22,851 bases of DNA. It comes from an uncultured Bacilli bacterium. GTDB lineage: Bacteria; Bacillota_I; Bacilli_A; RF39; UBA660. Positions within the stretch are counted from its first letter, which is position 1. Each line of letters starts with the position of its first letter. A program made the translations under genes and the position numbers. Where the stretch lies: positions 1 through 22,851 of the forward strand of contig CAKPAK010000017.1 in assembly GCA_934132915.1 (NCBI GenBank), written 5' to 3'. A model generated the notes under the pieces. The model did no database searches and was not told where the DNA came from. It saw only the letters and a list, made by a program, of their open reading frames with translations. This document shows, one piece after another, positions 1 to 8,086 of this stretch.

Positions 1-743
1 AGGAGATCGTATTCTTCTAGTTTTTCGATGTCTTTTAATTGCTTGGCGGCGGTGATAAATATTTTATCCATATTCGCTTGCTCACAGTTATTTAAACGAT
101 TGGTCATATTTTTATGATCCCGATAAATTCGAATATCTTCAAAATACATTACCGCTTGATAGGCACTGATAATTCGTAAAAAGTCAGAAATTTTTTCTGC
201 TTCTTTGACATAAAGCATATAATTTTTCTCGCGGCGGATGATTTTCGCATTTAAATTAAATTTATTCATCTTTTCTTGCAGAAATAGCGCATATTTATCA
301 TTATCAATAATAAATTCTAAGTGGTATCTAGAAGTTTTTGGATCGTTAATACTACCGGTAGAAATAAAGAGGCCACGTAAATAGGCTCTTAAACATTCCT
401 CATCGTTAATTAAATAATTTTTGGGAATATTTTGATAGACATTATTGATTTCAATAGAAAGGTCTTTTAAAATTAATTTTTGTTTTTGGGTAATTTTTAA
501 AATATAACTAAGATTATTATTGAAATTATATCTTTTTCTAATGGTAATGATTGGTGTTACATCATAAATATTTTTGATCAATTTAAAAATTCTTCTTGCC
601 ACAGCGTTATTTTCTACTGTAATTACAATTTCTTCTTTAATCGTTGCATTATTTCTAATAATACAGGAGAGTTCTGCTAGATATTCTAAGATATTGCCTT
701 CTAATTTTGTGACTTCTTCTTTAACGATTGCGGTAAACGACAT
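1..743 (-). CDS. whiA: WhiA-family DNA-binding regulator (3' end outside window)
   Basis: WhiA is a DNA-binding protein with a LAGLIDADG homing-endonuclease-like N-terminal fold and a C-terminal helix-turn-helix. In Bacillota it affects cell division and chromosome segregation. Translating from ATG at 743 gives about 247 residues starting MSFTAIVKEEV and running off the left edge. Family landmarks are visible: LRGLFISTGSINDP near residue 120, YFEDIRIYRDHKNMTNRLNNC near 205, and the following ANMDKIFITAAKQL segment. The C-terminal helix-turn-helix lies outside the window. The start codon sits 23 nt inside the end of yvcK, so the two are transcribed together and probably translationally coupled, as in the conserved yvcK-whiA pair of Bacillota. 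The ribosome site (GAAGAGAG) is weak, which fits coupling. Identification is firm; only the end is missing. Confidence 0.95.
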   Translation of the reverse strand, partial: MSFTAIVKEEVTKLEGNILEYLAELSCIIRNNATIKEEIVITVENNAVARRIFKLIKNIYDVTPIITIRKRYNFNNNLSYILKITQKQKLILKDLSIEINNVYQNIPKNYLINDEECLRAYLRGLFISTGSINDPKTSRYHLEFIIDNDKYALFLQEKMNKFNLNAKIIRREKNYMLYVKEAEKISDFLRIISAYQAVMYFEDIRIYRDHKNMTNRLNNCEQANMDKIFITAAKQLKDIEKLEEYDL

Positions 744-1692
744 TGCTCTCTTCACTTTCTGTTAGATAACTATAAATATCTAGGGCAAGTTTATTTGGTT
801 TATAGCGGATGACATTCTCCACAACACTTACATAATCTTTGGCAATCACTTCGATATTCTTAAAATTTTCCGCATCGAAAATGACAGGATTTTTTTGCTC
901 TTCTGTACGATATTTTTCTAACATATGATCAGGAATTGTACCGGTATTGGCAATTACAACAGATATTTTTTTTTGGCCTAAATAATGATTTAAAACATGA
1001 ACATGATCACTTGCTTTAAAGTTATCTGTTTCTCCTGGTTGTGTCATCATATTGCAAATATACATAATTTTTGCGTGACTTTGATCAATGGCATCAAGAA
1101 TTTCCTTGCTTAAAAGATCGGGAATGATACTGGTATAAAGACTACCCATGCTTAAAATAATTAAATTAGCTTCTTTGATTTCTTTTAAAACTCTTGGGTT
1201 AACAGCGACTGGTTTTTCATAATAAACTTTTTCTATTTCTTTAGAACTTTTCGTGATGTTGTGTTCACCCATGACAATACTTCCATCTTTCATTTTGGCC
1301 ATTAATACGGGATTGTCTAGGGTGAATGGTAATACTTTTCCTCTTAGTTTTAATACTTTTCCGATTGTTTCAATGCCTTCCTGCATATTTCCTGTAATAT
1401 TTCCTAGGGCAGCTAATAAAAGATTTCCTACAGTATGGCCATTTAAATCACTTGTTGTATTAAAACGATAATTTAGTAATTCTTCAAATAGAGGTTCTGT
1501 TTCGGAAAGGGAAACAATTACTTTACGAATATCTCCAACAGCAAAGGTATTAAACTCTTCTCTTAATCTTCCCGTGCTTTGTCCATCATCGCAGACCGAT
1601 ACGACAGCACTAATTTCCATTGGAAATAATTTTAATCCTCTTAGCAAGGTGGATTGACCAGTCCCTCCACCTAATACAACTACTTTTTTCAT
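721..1692 (-). CDS. yvcK: YvcK/CofD-like gluconeogenesis factor
   Basis: YvcK is a cytoplasmic UDP-sugar-binding protein of the CofD-like family. In Bacillus it is needed on gluconeogenic carbon sources and for normal wall synthesis. The protein of about 323 residues opens with the nucleotide-binding loop GGGTGQS (residues 8-14), followed by CDDGQSTGRLR (34-44), NGHTVGNLLL and SLYTSIIPDLL, all typical of the family. Two in-frame ATGs lie at 1698 and 1692. The GAGAGG ribosome site abuts the first but is correctly spaced, about 7 nt, from the second, and family members begin MKKVVVLGGG, so 1692 is preferred. It is the first gene of its unit, with its own promoter and whiA overlapping its end. 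The rapZ gene that precedes yvcK in Bacillus is absent here. Confidence 0.95.
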   Translation of the reverse strand: MKKVVVLGGGTGQSTLLRGLKLFPMEISAVVSVCDDGQSTGRLREEFNTFAVGDIRKVIVSLSETEPLFEELLNYRFNTTSDLNGHTVGNLLLAALGNITGNMQEGIETIGKVLKLRGKVLPFTLDNPVLMAKMKDGSIVMGEHNITKSSKEIEKVYYEKPVAVNPRVLKEIKEANLIILSMGSLYTSIIPDLLSKEILDAIDQSHAKIMYICNMMTQPGETDNFKASDHVHVLNHYLGQKKISVVIANTGTIPDHMLEKYRTEEQKNPVIFDAENFKNIEVIAKDYVSVVENVIRYKPNKLALDIYSYLTESEESNVVYRNR

Positions 1693-1715
1693 TTTCATTC
1701 CTCTCTTCTTACTAA

Positions 1716-1744
1716 ATTATATCAAAAAAAAGAAATAATATCCA
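1716..1744 (-). promoter_or_regulatory. Promoter for yvcK-whiA
   Basis: On the minus strand a perfect -10 TATAAT (1716-1721) is preceded at 17 nt by TGGATA (1739-1744), which matches 4 of 6 bases of the -35 consensus. The -35 lies inside the terminator hairpin of the upstream unit, and the -10 follows directly after that terminator's T-tract. Confidence 0.65.
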
Positions 1745-1762
1745 CGATTTTGATACTATTTC
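1724..1762 (-). terminator. Intrinsic terminator of the coiled-coil unit
   Basis: On the minus strand GAAATAGTATC pairs with GATATTATTTC, an 11-bp stem with one G-U pair and a 9-nt loop, followed by eight T. The left arm contains the stop codon (TAG at 1758-1756) of the small upstream gene. This ends the unit that starts at 5514. Confidence 0.85.
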
Positions 1763-2007
1763 ACAATGTCATTTACAAATAGAGGTAAAACGGTTTTTAA
1801 ATTGGTTTCTCCTACAACTTCATTTAAATAATTTTTATTTTCTTTCATTGTTAATTCCATAATTTTGTAGTTATCTTTAATATCTTTCTCACTTTCATCT
1901 AGTTGGGCAATATAGTAATAGTCCTTGCTATTATTGATGATGTGAGAAATGACTAAATATCTTTCTTGATTCCCTAAAGTGATAATTTTATTGACTTCTA
2001 TTTTCAT
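1756..2007 (-). CDS. Small DUF1292-like protein, unknown function
   Basis: An 83-residue cytoplasmic protein with no membrane segment or signal peptide. The pattern of a short beta-rich start (residues 1-35, with ERYLVISHIINN and DYYYIAQLDES) and an acidic helical tail resembles the DUF1292-type small proteins common in Bacillota. That assignment is tentative, and no function is known. Its ATG overlaps the TGA of the preceding 596-aa gene (ATGA), and a strong AAGGAGG sits inside that gene's last codons, so its translation is coupled to it. It is the last gene of a three-gene unit, and its stop codon is buried in the terminator hairpin. Conserved coupling would suggest it works with the two coiled-coil proteins, but this is inference. 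Confidence 0.75.
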   Translation of the reverse strand: MKIEVNKIITLGNQERYLVISHIINNSKDYYYIAQLDESEKDIKDNYKIMELTMKENKNYLNEVVGETNLKTVLPLFVNDIVK

Positions 2008-3794
2008 TTTGTTTCCTCCTTGCTTGTATCATTATTTGGACCAAAATTTAAATTAGGAAAATTTAATTCTGGCATTTTTGAATTGGCAAAAAGGTCATTA
2101 GGGTTATTTGCTATTTCTAAATCTGGTAGTTCATTTAGGGCATCAGGGGTGTCGCTAGAAAACCAAAAACTGGTATCTTGATTTAGTTCTGGATCGACAA
2201 CTTCCTCATTTGTGCTAGAAATATCATGATTAAATAATGGGTTGGTTGTTTCTTTTGGTATGGTGGTTTCTTTGGCTTTTGGCTCTGTAAAGTCTATCTT
2301 TGGTGCCTCTACTTTTGGCACTTCTTTCTTTTCTTCAACACTAACGATTTTTGTTTCTTTTGTTTTAATGCCAAGCATTTCTCCTACTCTTTGCATTACT
2401 TTACTCGCTTTGGCGTGAATATATTCTAAATCAATATGGGTTGGTGTTTCAACCGAAATGACTTCATTATCTTCATGTTTTTCGACTGGAGAATTATCTT
2501 TTGTTGGCTCTTCTTCAGCCTTTTCAGGAAGTTTGATATTAAAGATGTCTGACGTATTAGAAGGATTCTCTTGTGAAACGATTTCGGTGTGATGAGATTC
2601 TTCAGGAATGAGATCTTCTTTTTTTGTCATAGGATGCTCTTCTGGCGTTGGTTCTTCAGGCATTGAAGGTGCTTCTTTTGCATCATTATTCTGCTCTAAG
2701 GATGGAGACTCTGTATAGGTATCAATTAAACAAAATTCTCTTAATAAAGCTAGGATTTCTACTTTTTGGTTATCTATCTCTAAATCATTTAATTTTTCTT
2801 TATATTTTTCGATACTATCTGTTAAATTATCTATCGTTTCTATATTGTTTTTTTGATGTTTGATGTCTTCATATTGTCTTTCTAGTAAATCATATAAATT
2901 ATTTAGAATATCGCTATCTTTTACCTCTAATTCTTTTCTAAGCGATAGTCTTTCTGATAAAATTTTATTCATTTTCTCTCTTTTTTCTAAGATAGCGTTG
3001 TATTCTGTTTCATTTTTTAATAAATATTGATAAATTTCTAGTAAGTATTGTTGTTCTTTATTGGTATAAAATACTTCTTTTGCATTTTCAACATATGATT
3101 TATATTCTTGTTCTTCTTCTACACTAATCCCAGATCCACTTAAAGTTGCAAAGGATTTATTAAAAATATCTAATGATTTCTGGCTATCTAAAACAGCATT
3201 ATCAACTGATGATAATTTTTGTTCAATGTTTGTCTCGTTTACTTCACTTAGATTTGTTGTTTTTAAAATATTTTCAAATTTATTTAATAAAATTTCTTCG
3301 TTTCTCGTATTGTATTCTTCGGCGGTTGCTTTGTTTAAATATGCCTCTTTTAATTTTTTTTCATTTTCTTCTATCTTTTTATCTAACTCTTTTATTTCTT
3401 CTGTATTGTTTAAATATTCCCTAATGTATTTTAATCTTTCTTTATAATCATCTAGTTTGTCGTAATATTTGATTGGAGGTAAATTCATTAAATCATATCC
3501 TGTAACATTAGAGAAATCACTTAATAATGAGATACGTTGCTCTACTCTTCCTCCAATATAATCCACTAAAATCGATAATTTCTTTTCTTCTTCTTCGAGG
3601 GTTAATGTGTCATAAAATTTCCCTTCTAGATCTTTTTGATAAATTTCATCATTCATTGCATCGATTTCTCGTGCTGCCTCTTCAAAATTTGTTAATGTTT
3701 CCTCTTGATTTTCTCCTCTTCCTAGTAATAAACTCATTCTTAGAATCTTATATTTATTTTCTTTTATTTTATTACTACTAGCACAATCTTGCAT
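2004..3794 (-). CDS. Coiled-coil protein with disordered acidic tail, paralog B
   Basis: A 596-residue protein whose function I do not recognise. Residues 30-350 are almost entirely charged helix, rich in Glu, Lys, Leu and Asn, as expected of coiled coils. Residues 365-596 are a Pro/Glu/Lys/Thr-rich, probably disordered tail ending in short hydrophobic clusters (MPELNFPNLNFG near the C-terminus). There is no signal peptide, membrane segment, Walker motif or enzyme motif, so it is probably a cytoplasmic scaffold. It is paralogous to the next gene upstream: EIY at 50-52, VTG at 97-99 and EYNAILEKREKMNKIL at 264-279 each have counterparts within four residues' offset there. It starts at ATG 3794 behind AGAGGTG, 19 nt after its paralog's stop, and overlaps the next gene by 4 nt. 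Confidence 0.85.
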   Translation of the reverse strand: MQDCASSNKIKENKYKILRMSLLLGRGENQEETLTNFEEAAREIDAMNDEIYQKDLEGKFYDTLTLEEEEKKLSILVDYIGGRVEQRISLLSDFSNVTGYDLMNLPPIKYYDKLDDYKERLKYIREYLNNTEEIKELDKKIEENEKKLKEAYLNKATAEEYNTRNEEILLNKFENILKTTNLSEVNETNIEQKLSSVDNAVLDSQKSLDIFNKSFATLSGSGISVEEEQEYKSYVENAKEVFYTNKEQQYLLEIYQYLLKNETEYNAILEKREKMNKILSERLSLRKELEVKDSDILNNLYDLLERQYEDIKHQKNNIETIDNLTDSIEKYKEKLNDLEIDNQKVEILALLREFCLIDTYTESPSLEQNNDAKEAPSMPEEPTPEEHPMTKKEDLIPEESHHTEIVSQENPSNTSDIFNIKLPEKAEEEPTKDNSPVEKHEDNEVISVETPTHIDLEYIHAKASKVMQRVGEMLGIKTKETKIVSVEEKKEVPKVEAPKIDFTEPKAKETTIPKETTNPLFNHDISSTNEEVVDPELNQDTSFWFSSDTPDALNELPDLEIANNPNDLFANSKMPELNFPNLNFGPNNDTSKEETK

Positions 3795-3813
3795 ATTTTC
3801 ACCTCTTCTTATT

Positions 3814-5514
3814 CTAAAACCAATTTTTTTTCTTATCTTCTTCCATATAGTTACTTAAATCTTTAAATTCATCTTCATCAAAGAAAGAATTACTTTTATT
3901 TATTTCTGGGAAACTAGGAAAAATATTTTCTTTTTTTTCTAAAGAAATATCCGGAAAAACTTTATTACTTAATTGGTTATCATCTACTCTTTTTGCTGTT
4001 ACTACTTCATTTTCTAAGTTTTTGTTTTTAATTACTGGAATTCCTTCCTTGACAACACTTGTTCTTGTTTTTGGTTGTGTGAAGAAATCTTCTTTTTCTA
4101 AGGATTTAGAGGGAGAAGAATTGATTCTTCTCGTTTGAGTTGGGATACTATTTTCTCTTGTTGAATTCTTCTCATTCAAGATTCTTTGTTGTGTGATTTT
4201 TTCTCGGGATTCTTTAACAGAAGGAGAAGGAATTTCTTTTTTGGAAGATAGTTCTTTGTCTTCACGAATGCTTTCTCTTGACTTATTTAAAACGGGATTT
4301 TTTTTCTCTACTAATAATTGTTTGGTCCGACGTTCAATCTCTTTCTTTCGTTCTTCTTCTAAAACTTGTTGTCTTTTGGCAATTTCTTTTTGTCTTCTTT
4401 CTTCTTCAATACTTTCTTGTTGTAGTCTTTCTTGCTCTTTCTTTTGTTTTTCTTGCTTTAGCTGTTCTTGATATTTTTTTTCATTTTCTAAAAGATTGGC
4501 TAATAATCCTTTTAATTCTTCTGAATTATTTTCCGCAATAATATCTTCAAGATTGCTTTCTTTTAAATTTTTTTCTTCTACTAGACTTTTTAACGTGCTC
4601 ATATCCTGTTGTTCTAGTTTGATTGTTGCATATTCTTTATTTAATTCATTTCCCACTAAATGATATAATTCACTGCTCGTAATGTTCATTAAGATATTAT
4701 TTATTTCTTCTCTTTTGCTTAACATTTTATTATAGTCATTTACAGGTTTTTTATAAATATTAATTAAATTTAAAATTAATTTTTTTTCTTTATATCTTTC
4801 ATATTCTAAAGTTATAGAAGCTAACATGTTGTCACATTCAAGAATGATTTCTTCACTACACTCTTTTCGGGCAATTAAGGCATTTTCTTTGGCTTTTTCT
4901 AGGGAGTATCCTAACTCGGTATAAGCTAAATCAATTTCTTTTTGTCTTTCTTTTAATTCGCCTAAAGAAAGTTTTCTTAGGGCATTATCTAAGATAACAA
5001 TCATTTTTTCTTCTAATTGTCGATTTAAATTTTGATTGCTGTTAATTTTTTCATTTGCTTTTTTGATATTTGCGTCTAGCGTTTTGATTTCATCTTTTAA
5101 AACACTTTCCAGTTTAATGTTATTTTTATATCTCTCAATAATTTTTACTTGTTGCTTGTAACTTTCTAACTTGTCTTCTCCTAAAATAGGTTTTACCTCT
5201 ATGCCAACACCAGTTAATTCTTTGTTACTTGTAATTTGGTTATTAACATAAGCTTTTCTTTCATTGATTAAGTTCACTAATTCTAGTAGTCTAGTTCGTT
5301 CTTCACTCATTAGGTAAACGGAACGATTTTCAACGGTTTTATATTTTTCTTCATAAATCGAATTGGTGATATCTAAAACGTTTTGGATAAGACGTGTCAT
5401 CTCTGTACAAATATCATTTTTCTGTTTTATATCATCAGTATAATTTAAGCTTTTTGAAAACATATCATACTGCTTTAACAACTTAATTACGGACTCATTG
5501 GCATATTCTATCAT
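3814..5514 (-). CDS. Coiled-coil protein with disordered basic tail, paralog A
   Basis: A 566-residue protein of unknown function and first gene of its unit. Residues 1-330 are helical with coiled-coil character. Residues 340-400 form a long, highly charged single-helix-like stretch (repeats of QEKQKKEQERLQQE type). Residues 400-566 are Lys/Ser/Arg/Glu-rich and probably disordered, ending in aromatic clusters such as IFPSFPEI and a final KKNWF. No membrane segment, signal peptide or catalytic motif is visible. SIYEEKYK (52-59), ELTG (99-102) and DYNKMLSKREEINNIL (260-275) match paralog B at nearly the same positions, so the pair arose by tandem duplication and then diverged strongly in the tails. 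ATG 5514 follows AGAGGTGG, and a perfect-consensus promoter lies just upstream, suggesting good expression. Confidence 0.85.
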   Translation of the reverse strand: MIEYANESVIKLLKQYDMFSKSLNYTDDIKQKNDICTEMTRLIQNVLDITNSIYEEKYKTVENRSVYLMSEERTRLLELVNLINERKAYVNNQITSNKELTGVGIEVKPILGEDKLESYKQQVKIIERYKNNIKLESVLKDEIKTLDANIKKANEKINSNQNLNRQLEEKMIVILDNALRKLSLGELKERQKEIDLAYTELGYSLEKAKENALIARKECSEEIILECDNMLASITLEYERYKEKKLILNLINIYKKPVNDYNKMLSKREEINNILMNITSSELYHLVGNELNKEYATIKLEQQDMSTLKSLVEEKNLKESNLEDIIAENNSEELKGLLANLLENEKKYQEQLKQEKQKKEQERLQQESIEEERRQKEIAKRQQVLEEERKKEIERRTKQLLVEKKNPVLNKSRESIREDKELSSKKEIPSPSVKESREKITQQRILNEKNSTRENSIPTQTRRINSSPSKSLEKEDFFTQPKTRTSVVKEGIPVIKNKNLENEVVTAKRVDDNQLSNKVFPDISLEKKENIFPSFPEINKSNSFFDEDEFKDLSNYMEEDKKKNWF

Positions 5515-5535
5515 GGTAAACCACCTCTTATTTTC

Positions 5536-5563
5536 ATTATATACTATTTTGATATTTTGTCAA
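5536..5563 (-). promoter_or_regulatory. Consensus promoter for the coiled-coil unit
   Basis: On the minus strand TTGACA (5563-5558) and TATAAT (5541-5536) are both perfect hexamers, with a 16-nt spacer. Transcription would begin about 15 nt upstream of the ATG at 5514. Confidence 0.85.
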
Positions 5564-5645
5564 TTGTTTACAAATTCTCTTCTTTGTTTTTTTTCATTCA
5601 TTTGACTAAAAAATATTGTCACTTTACAAATCGCATTTTCTCATC

Positions 5646-5674
5646 AAAAAAACGGTTTAAATTACCGCTTTTTT
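5646..5674 (-). terminator. Intrinsic terminator after the TasA-like gene
   Basis: On the minus strand AAAAAAGCGGT pairs with ACCGTTTTTTT (one G-U pair) around a 7-nt loop, beginning 4 nt after the TAA stop of the TasA-like gene. The T-run forms the end of the stem. Confidence 0.85.
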
Positions 5675-5678
5675 ATTT

Positions 5679-6701
5679 TTACGTATTTGGTGTAACTCTT
5701 GTGTGTCCACTAAATGTTGCTGTTACCTCACTACCTTGTGCTGAAATAAAAGTTACATTTCCTTGGAAAAAGTTTGCTAAGTTTTCACTTGCGTCTGTTG
5801 CACCTTGTGTTTGGTTATGACCATTCTCACTTAACCATACTACAATATAGTATACTTGGGCATCTTTAAATGTTGTTGCACTTGTTCCCGTATTATTTCC
5901 AGCAGCGCCATCGTTTGCTTCTAAATATTGATTATATACCAAAGCTGATGTTGTATCTGTTGCTCTTTTGTATGTATAATTTCCGGCAACATGATCACTT
6001 ACACGAATGTAGTTTTGTTTGATGACTTCATAATAGTTTCCTTGGATGTGTGCAGCATTGGTTGTATCTGAAGCAGCATACGTTACATCTGCACGAGCGG
6101 TTTTAATTTCACCTTTATCCAATCCCGATCCTTTTACACCCGTTCCTCCTAGAGCAGCAATCGCAATCTCATTTGTTGAACGAACGGTTGATTTTCCGGC
6201 AGTTGTACATGAAGTTACTTTTCCGGATGTCTCAGCGCTACAAAAAGCTTGTACCCAACGCATTGTCGTTTTATTTGTTGAAGTTGCGGTGTAATCTGCT
6301 GCTACTCCTGAACCTCCACTTAATGTTACATAACCATCTAAAAACATACTTGCTGTAGAAGTATTTACGACCGTAATTTTGTAAACTTGACATACGGCGT
6401 TGCCATTATCGTCTACACATATTCCTTTGTCTGATGCAGCGGCATTTTTGGTTAAGGCTTGTTCCATCATGTTATTTGACATTGGAATTAATCCTCCCCT
6501 AGTATTATCTTGATCGGTTACTTTTTTTACATCCAAATCAAAACTAATGGTTGCCATATTACCTTTAATTGTTGTTGCATTCGTCGCGGTTGCTGTATAG
6601 TAGGCAAATGTTGCTCCAATTACGGCTATCATTAAAGTTGCAACACCAATTACTGCATAAAAAATATTATTTGTCGTGCTTTTTCCATTTCTCTGTTCCA
6701 C
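5679..6701 (-). CDS. TasA-like secreted surface protein with SipW-type signal
   Basis: A 340-residue exported protein. After a short polar start, residues 13-34 form a hydrophobic segment ending AFAYYTATA-like (TFAYYTATAT), the style of SipW-dependent TasA/CalY-type matrix proteins. The mature part is Thr-, Ala-, Ser- and Asn-rich and beta-strand-like, with the family's strand FDLDVKKVT near 54-62. Two close cysteine pairs (C95/C104 in CVDDNGNAVC, and C154/C165) could form small disulfide loops. The start is GTG at 6701: AAGGAGG lies 8 nt upstream of it, while an ATG six bases earlier is out of frame. The gene is visibly richer in G+C and Ala/Thr codons than its neighbours. It stands alone between its own promoter and terminator. 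No SipW-type signal peptidase is in the window. A pseudopilin-like role cannot be excluded. Confidence 0.8.
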   Translation of the reverse strand: MEQRNGKSTTNNIFYAVIGVATLMIAVIGATFAYYTATATNATTIKGNMATISFDLDVKKVTDQDNTRGGLIPMSNNMMEQALTKNAAASDKGICVDDNGNAVCQVYKITVVNTSTASMFLDGYVTLSGGSGVAADYTATSTNKTTMRWVQAFCSAETSGKVTSCTTAGKSTVRSTNEIAIAALGGTGVKGSGLDKGEIKTARADVTYAASDTTNAAHIQGNYYEVIKQNYIRVSDHVAGNYTYKRATDTTSALVYNQYLEANDGAAGNNTGTSATTFKDAQVYYIVVWLSENGHNQTQGATDASENLANFFQGNVTFISAQGSEVTATFSGHTRVTPNT

Positions 6702-6725
6702 GTCTTCATCCTCCTTATTTTCTTA

Positions 6726-6754
6726 AGTATATCAAAATCATAGGGAAAAAGCAA
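6726..6754 (-). promoter_or_regulatory. Promoter for the TasA-like gene
   Basis: On the minus strand TTGCTT (6754-6749) and TATACT (6731-6726) are separated by 17 nt. This makes the TasA-like gene a single-gene unit. Confidence 0.7.
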
Positions 6755-6763
6755 TAAATTTTT

Positions 6764-8086
6764 TTAATTTTTATAAAGATCAAAATTAGAAGAGGAATAA
6801 TACTGAATGTAGTTCTTTTTGATTTCATTTAAAATTGTTTTGCTGGTTTGTGACTTTCTTTGTCCATTTGCTTCTGATTCATTAAAGATAAAAAGGCAGG
6901 TGGTATTTTTACAAGTTGTGATGATTTTTTGCTTCACTTTTTCTTCGCCGTGATAACCTAAATTGCCTTTGTTGATATTGTCATACGCATCGATTTTTAA
7001 ATTGCTGTTTAATTTTACTAAGTAAGAGAAATTTCCTAAAATATAGACTTTTTTGGCATTTGACTCCTCTATTTGGTTTTGGATATTTTGAATTAAATTA
7101 GGGGTTGCACTGGAACACAATCTTCCTTCCATAAAATTTTTTACGGGATAAGTTGTCATTGCTTGATATTCTGTTTTGATAATTACAACGAGATGGAGCG
7201 TAAGTGCGATGGTTGTAAAAAAGATAAAGCAATAGTAGAAAAGCATTTTGTGCTTCCTTACCCCCTCTAAGATAAGATAAACGACTGGGGATAAGGATAA
7301 GCAAAAATGAAAATAATCAACAATGGGAAAGGTAATAATTTGAAAAGTCAAAACATAAAAGTATTCTATTCTCTTTGTTTTCCAATAAGAGAATGCAAGG
7401 AAAAAGAGAATCAAAAATTCTATTTTGGTTAAAATACTGATCGGGGTTTTATTTTTTGTAGTAAAATCTAACATTCCACCAAAGCAATAATTTAAAAAAG
7501 AGGATAAGTTATTGAAATAAAGAAAATAGAAAAGGAAAAGGAATAAAGAAAGGATGTAAATTAGAATGCTACGTTTTTTATTTTGAGCCTCGATTAGACT
7601 TGGGATGATTAAAAGGGCTAAAGTTTGTTTGGTGGTAAACATAAGGACAATAATGAGGGGAATCCACTTTTGAAAACGAGGATTTTCTCTAAAGAAAAGG
7701 ATAGCAAATAAGCCAAATAAACTTAGAATATTGTATCCGGCATAGGGATAAAATAAAATGAGTAGACATACTGGAAGAATAAAATAGCCAATTTTTTTTA
7801 ATCCTAATATGAAAATGGTGGTGATTAGCCCAGCTAAAAGACAATGATAGACCATTAATTTCTTTCCAAACAGAAGCAGAAAAAAAGCCGTGAGATAGGC
7901 ACTGGTTGGTGGGACTATCATGCTAAAATCTTTATAAGGAACTTGGTGAGAAAGAATGCTAACCGCGTACCCATAGTTATAAAGTTCATCGTCTGTTAGA
8001 CTTCTTACCCGGTAGGTATAAAAGACAATAGAGAAAAAAACAAGAAGGTAAAGAAAAGGCAGAATTCTCTTTTTTTTCTTGCTCAT
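6764..8086 (-). CDS. Polytopic membrane protein, probable GT-C glycosyltransferase
   Basis: A 440-residue membrane protein. Residues 10-26 form a first membrane segment, followed by an outside loop with D32, D33 and E34, then QVPYKDF (48-54) and PPTSAYL. This order (acidic pair, V/IPYxDF, PP) is the signature of the first loop of lipid-phosphate-sugar-dependent GT-C enzymes such as the PMT/ArnT-like family. About eight to ten further hydrophobic segments follow up to residue 300, then a soluble C-terminal domain of about 120 residues with a possible outside location. The substrate cannot be told. It starts ATGA, overlapping the stop of the thymidylate kinase gene, and has no clear ribosome site of its own, so translation is probably coupled. 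An alternative is an O-antigen-polymerase-like protein. Confidence 0.7.
   Translation of the reverse strand: MSKKKKRILPFLYLLVFFSIVFYTYRVRSLTDDELYNYGYAVSILSHQVPYKDFSMIVPPTSAYLTAFFLLLFGKKLMVYHCLLAGLITTIFILGLKKIGYFILPVCLLILFYPYAGYNILSLFGLFAILFFRENPRFQKWIPLIIVLMFTTKQTLALLIIPSLIEAQNKKRSILIYILSLFLFLFYFLYFNNLSSFLNYCFGGMLDFTTKNKTPISILTKIEFLILFFLAFSYWKTKRIEYFYVLTFQIITFPIVDYFHFCLSLSPVVYLILEGVRKHKMLFYYCFIFFTTIALTLHLVVIIKTEYQAMTTYPVKNFMEGRLCSSATPNLIQNIQNQIEESNAKKVYILGNFSYLVKLNSNLKIDAYDNINKGNLGYHGEEKVKQKIITTCKNTTCLFIFNESEANGQRKSQTSKTILNEIKKNYIQYYSSSNFDLYKN

Noticed and set aside
4193..4541. Plus-strand Ser/Phe/Leu-rich open frames opposite the coiled-coil genes
   Set aside because: Antisense shadows of Lys/Glu-rich coding sequence; no ribosome sites and low-complexity products.
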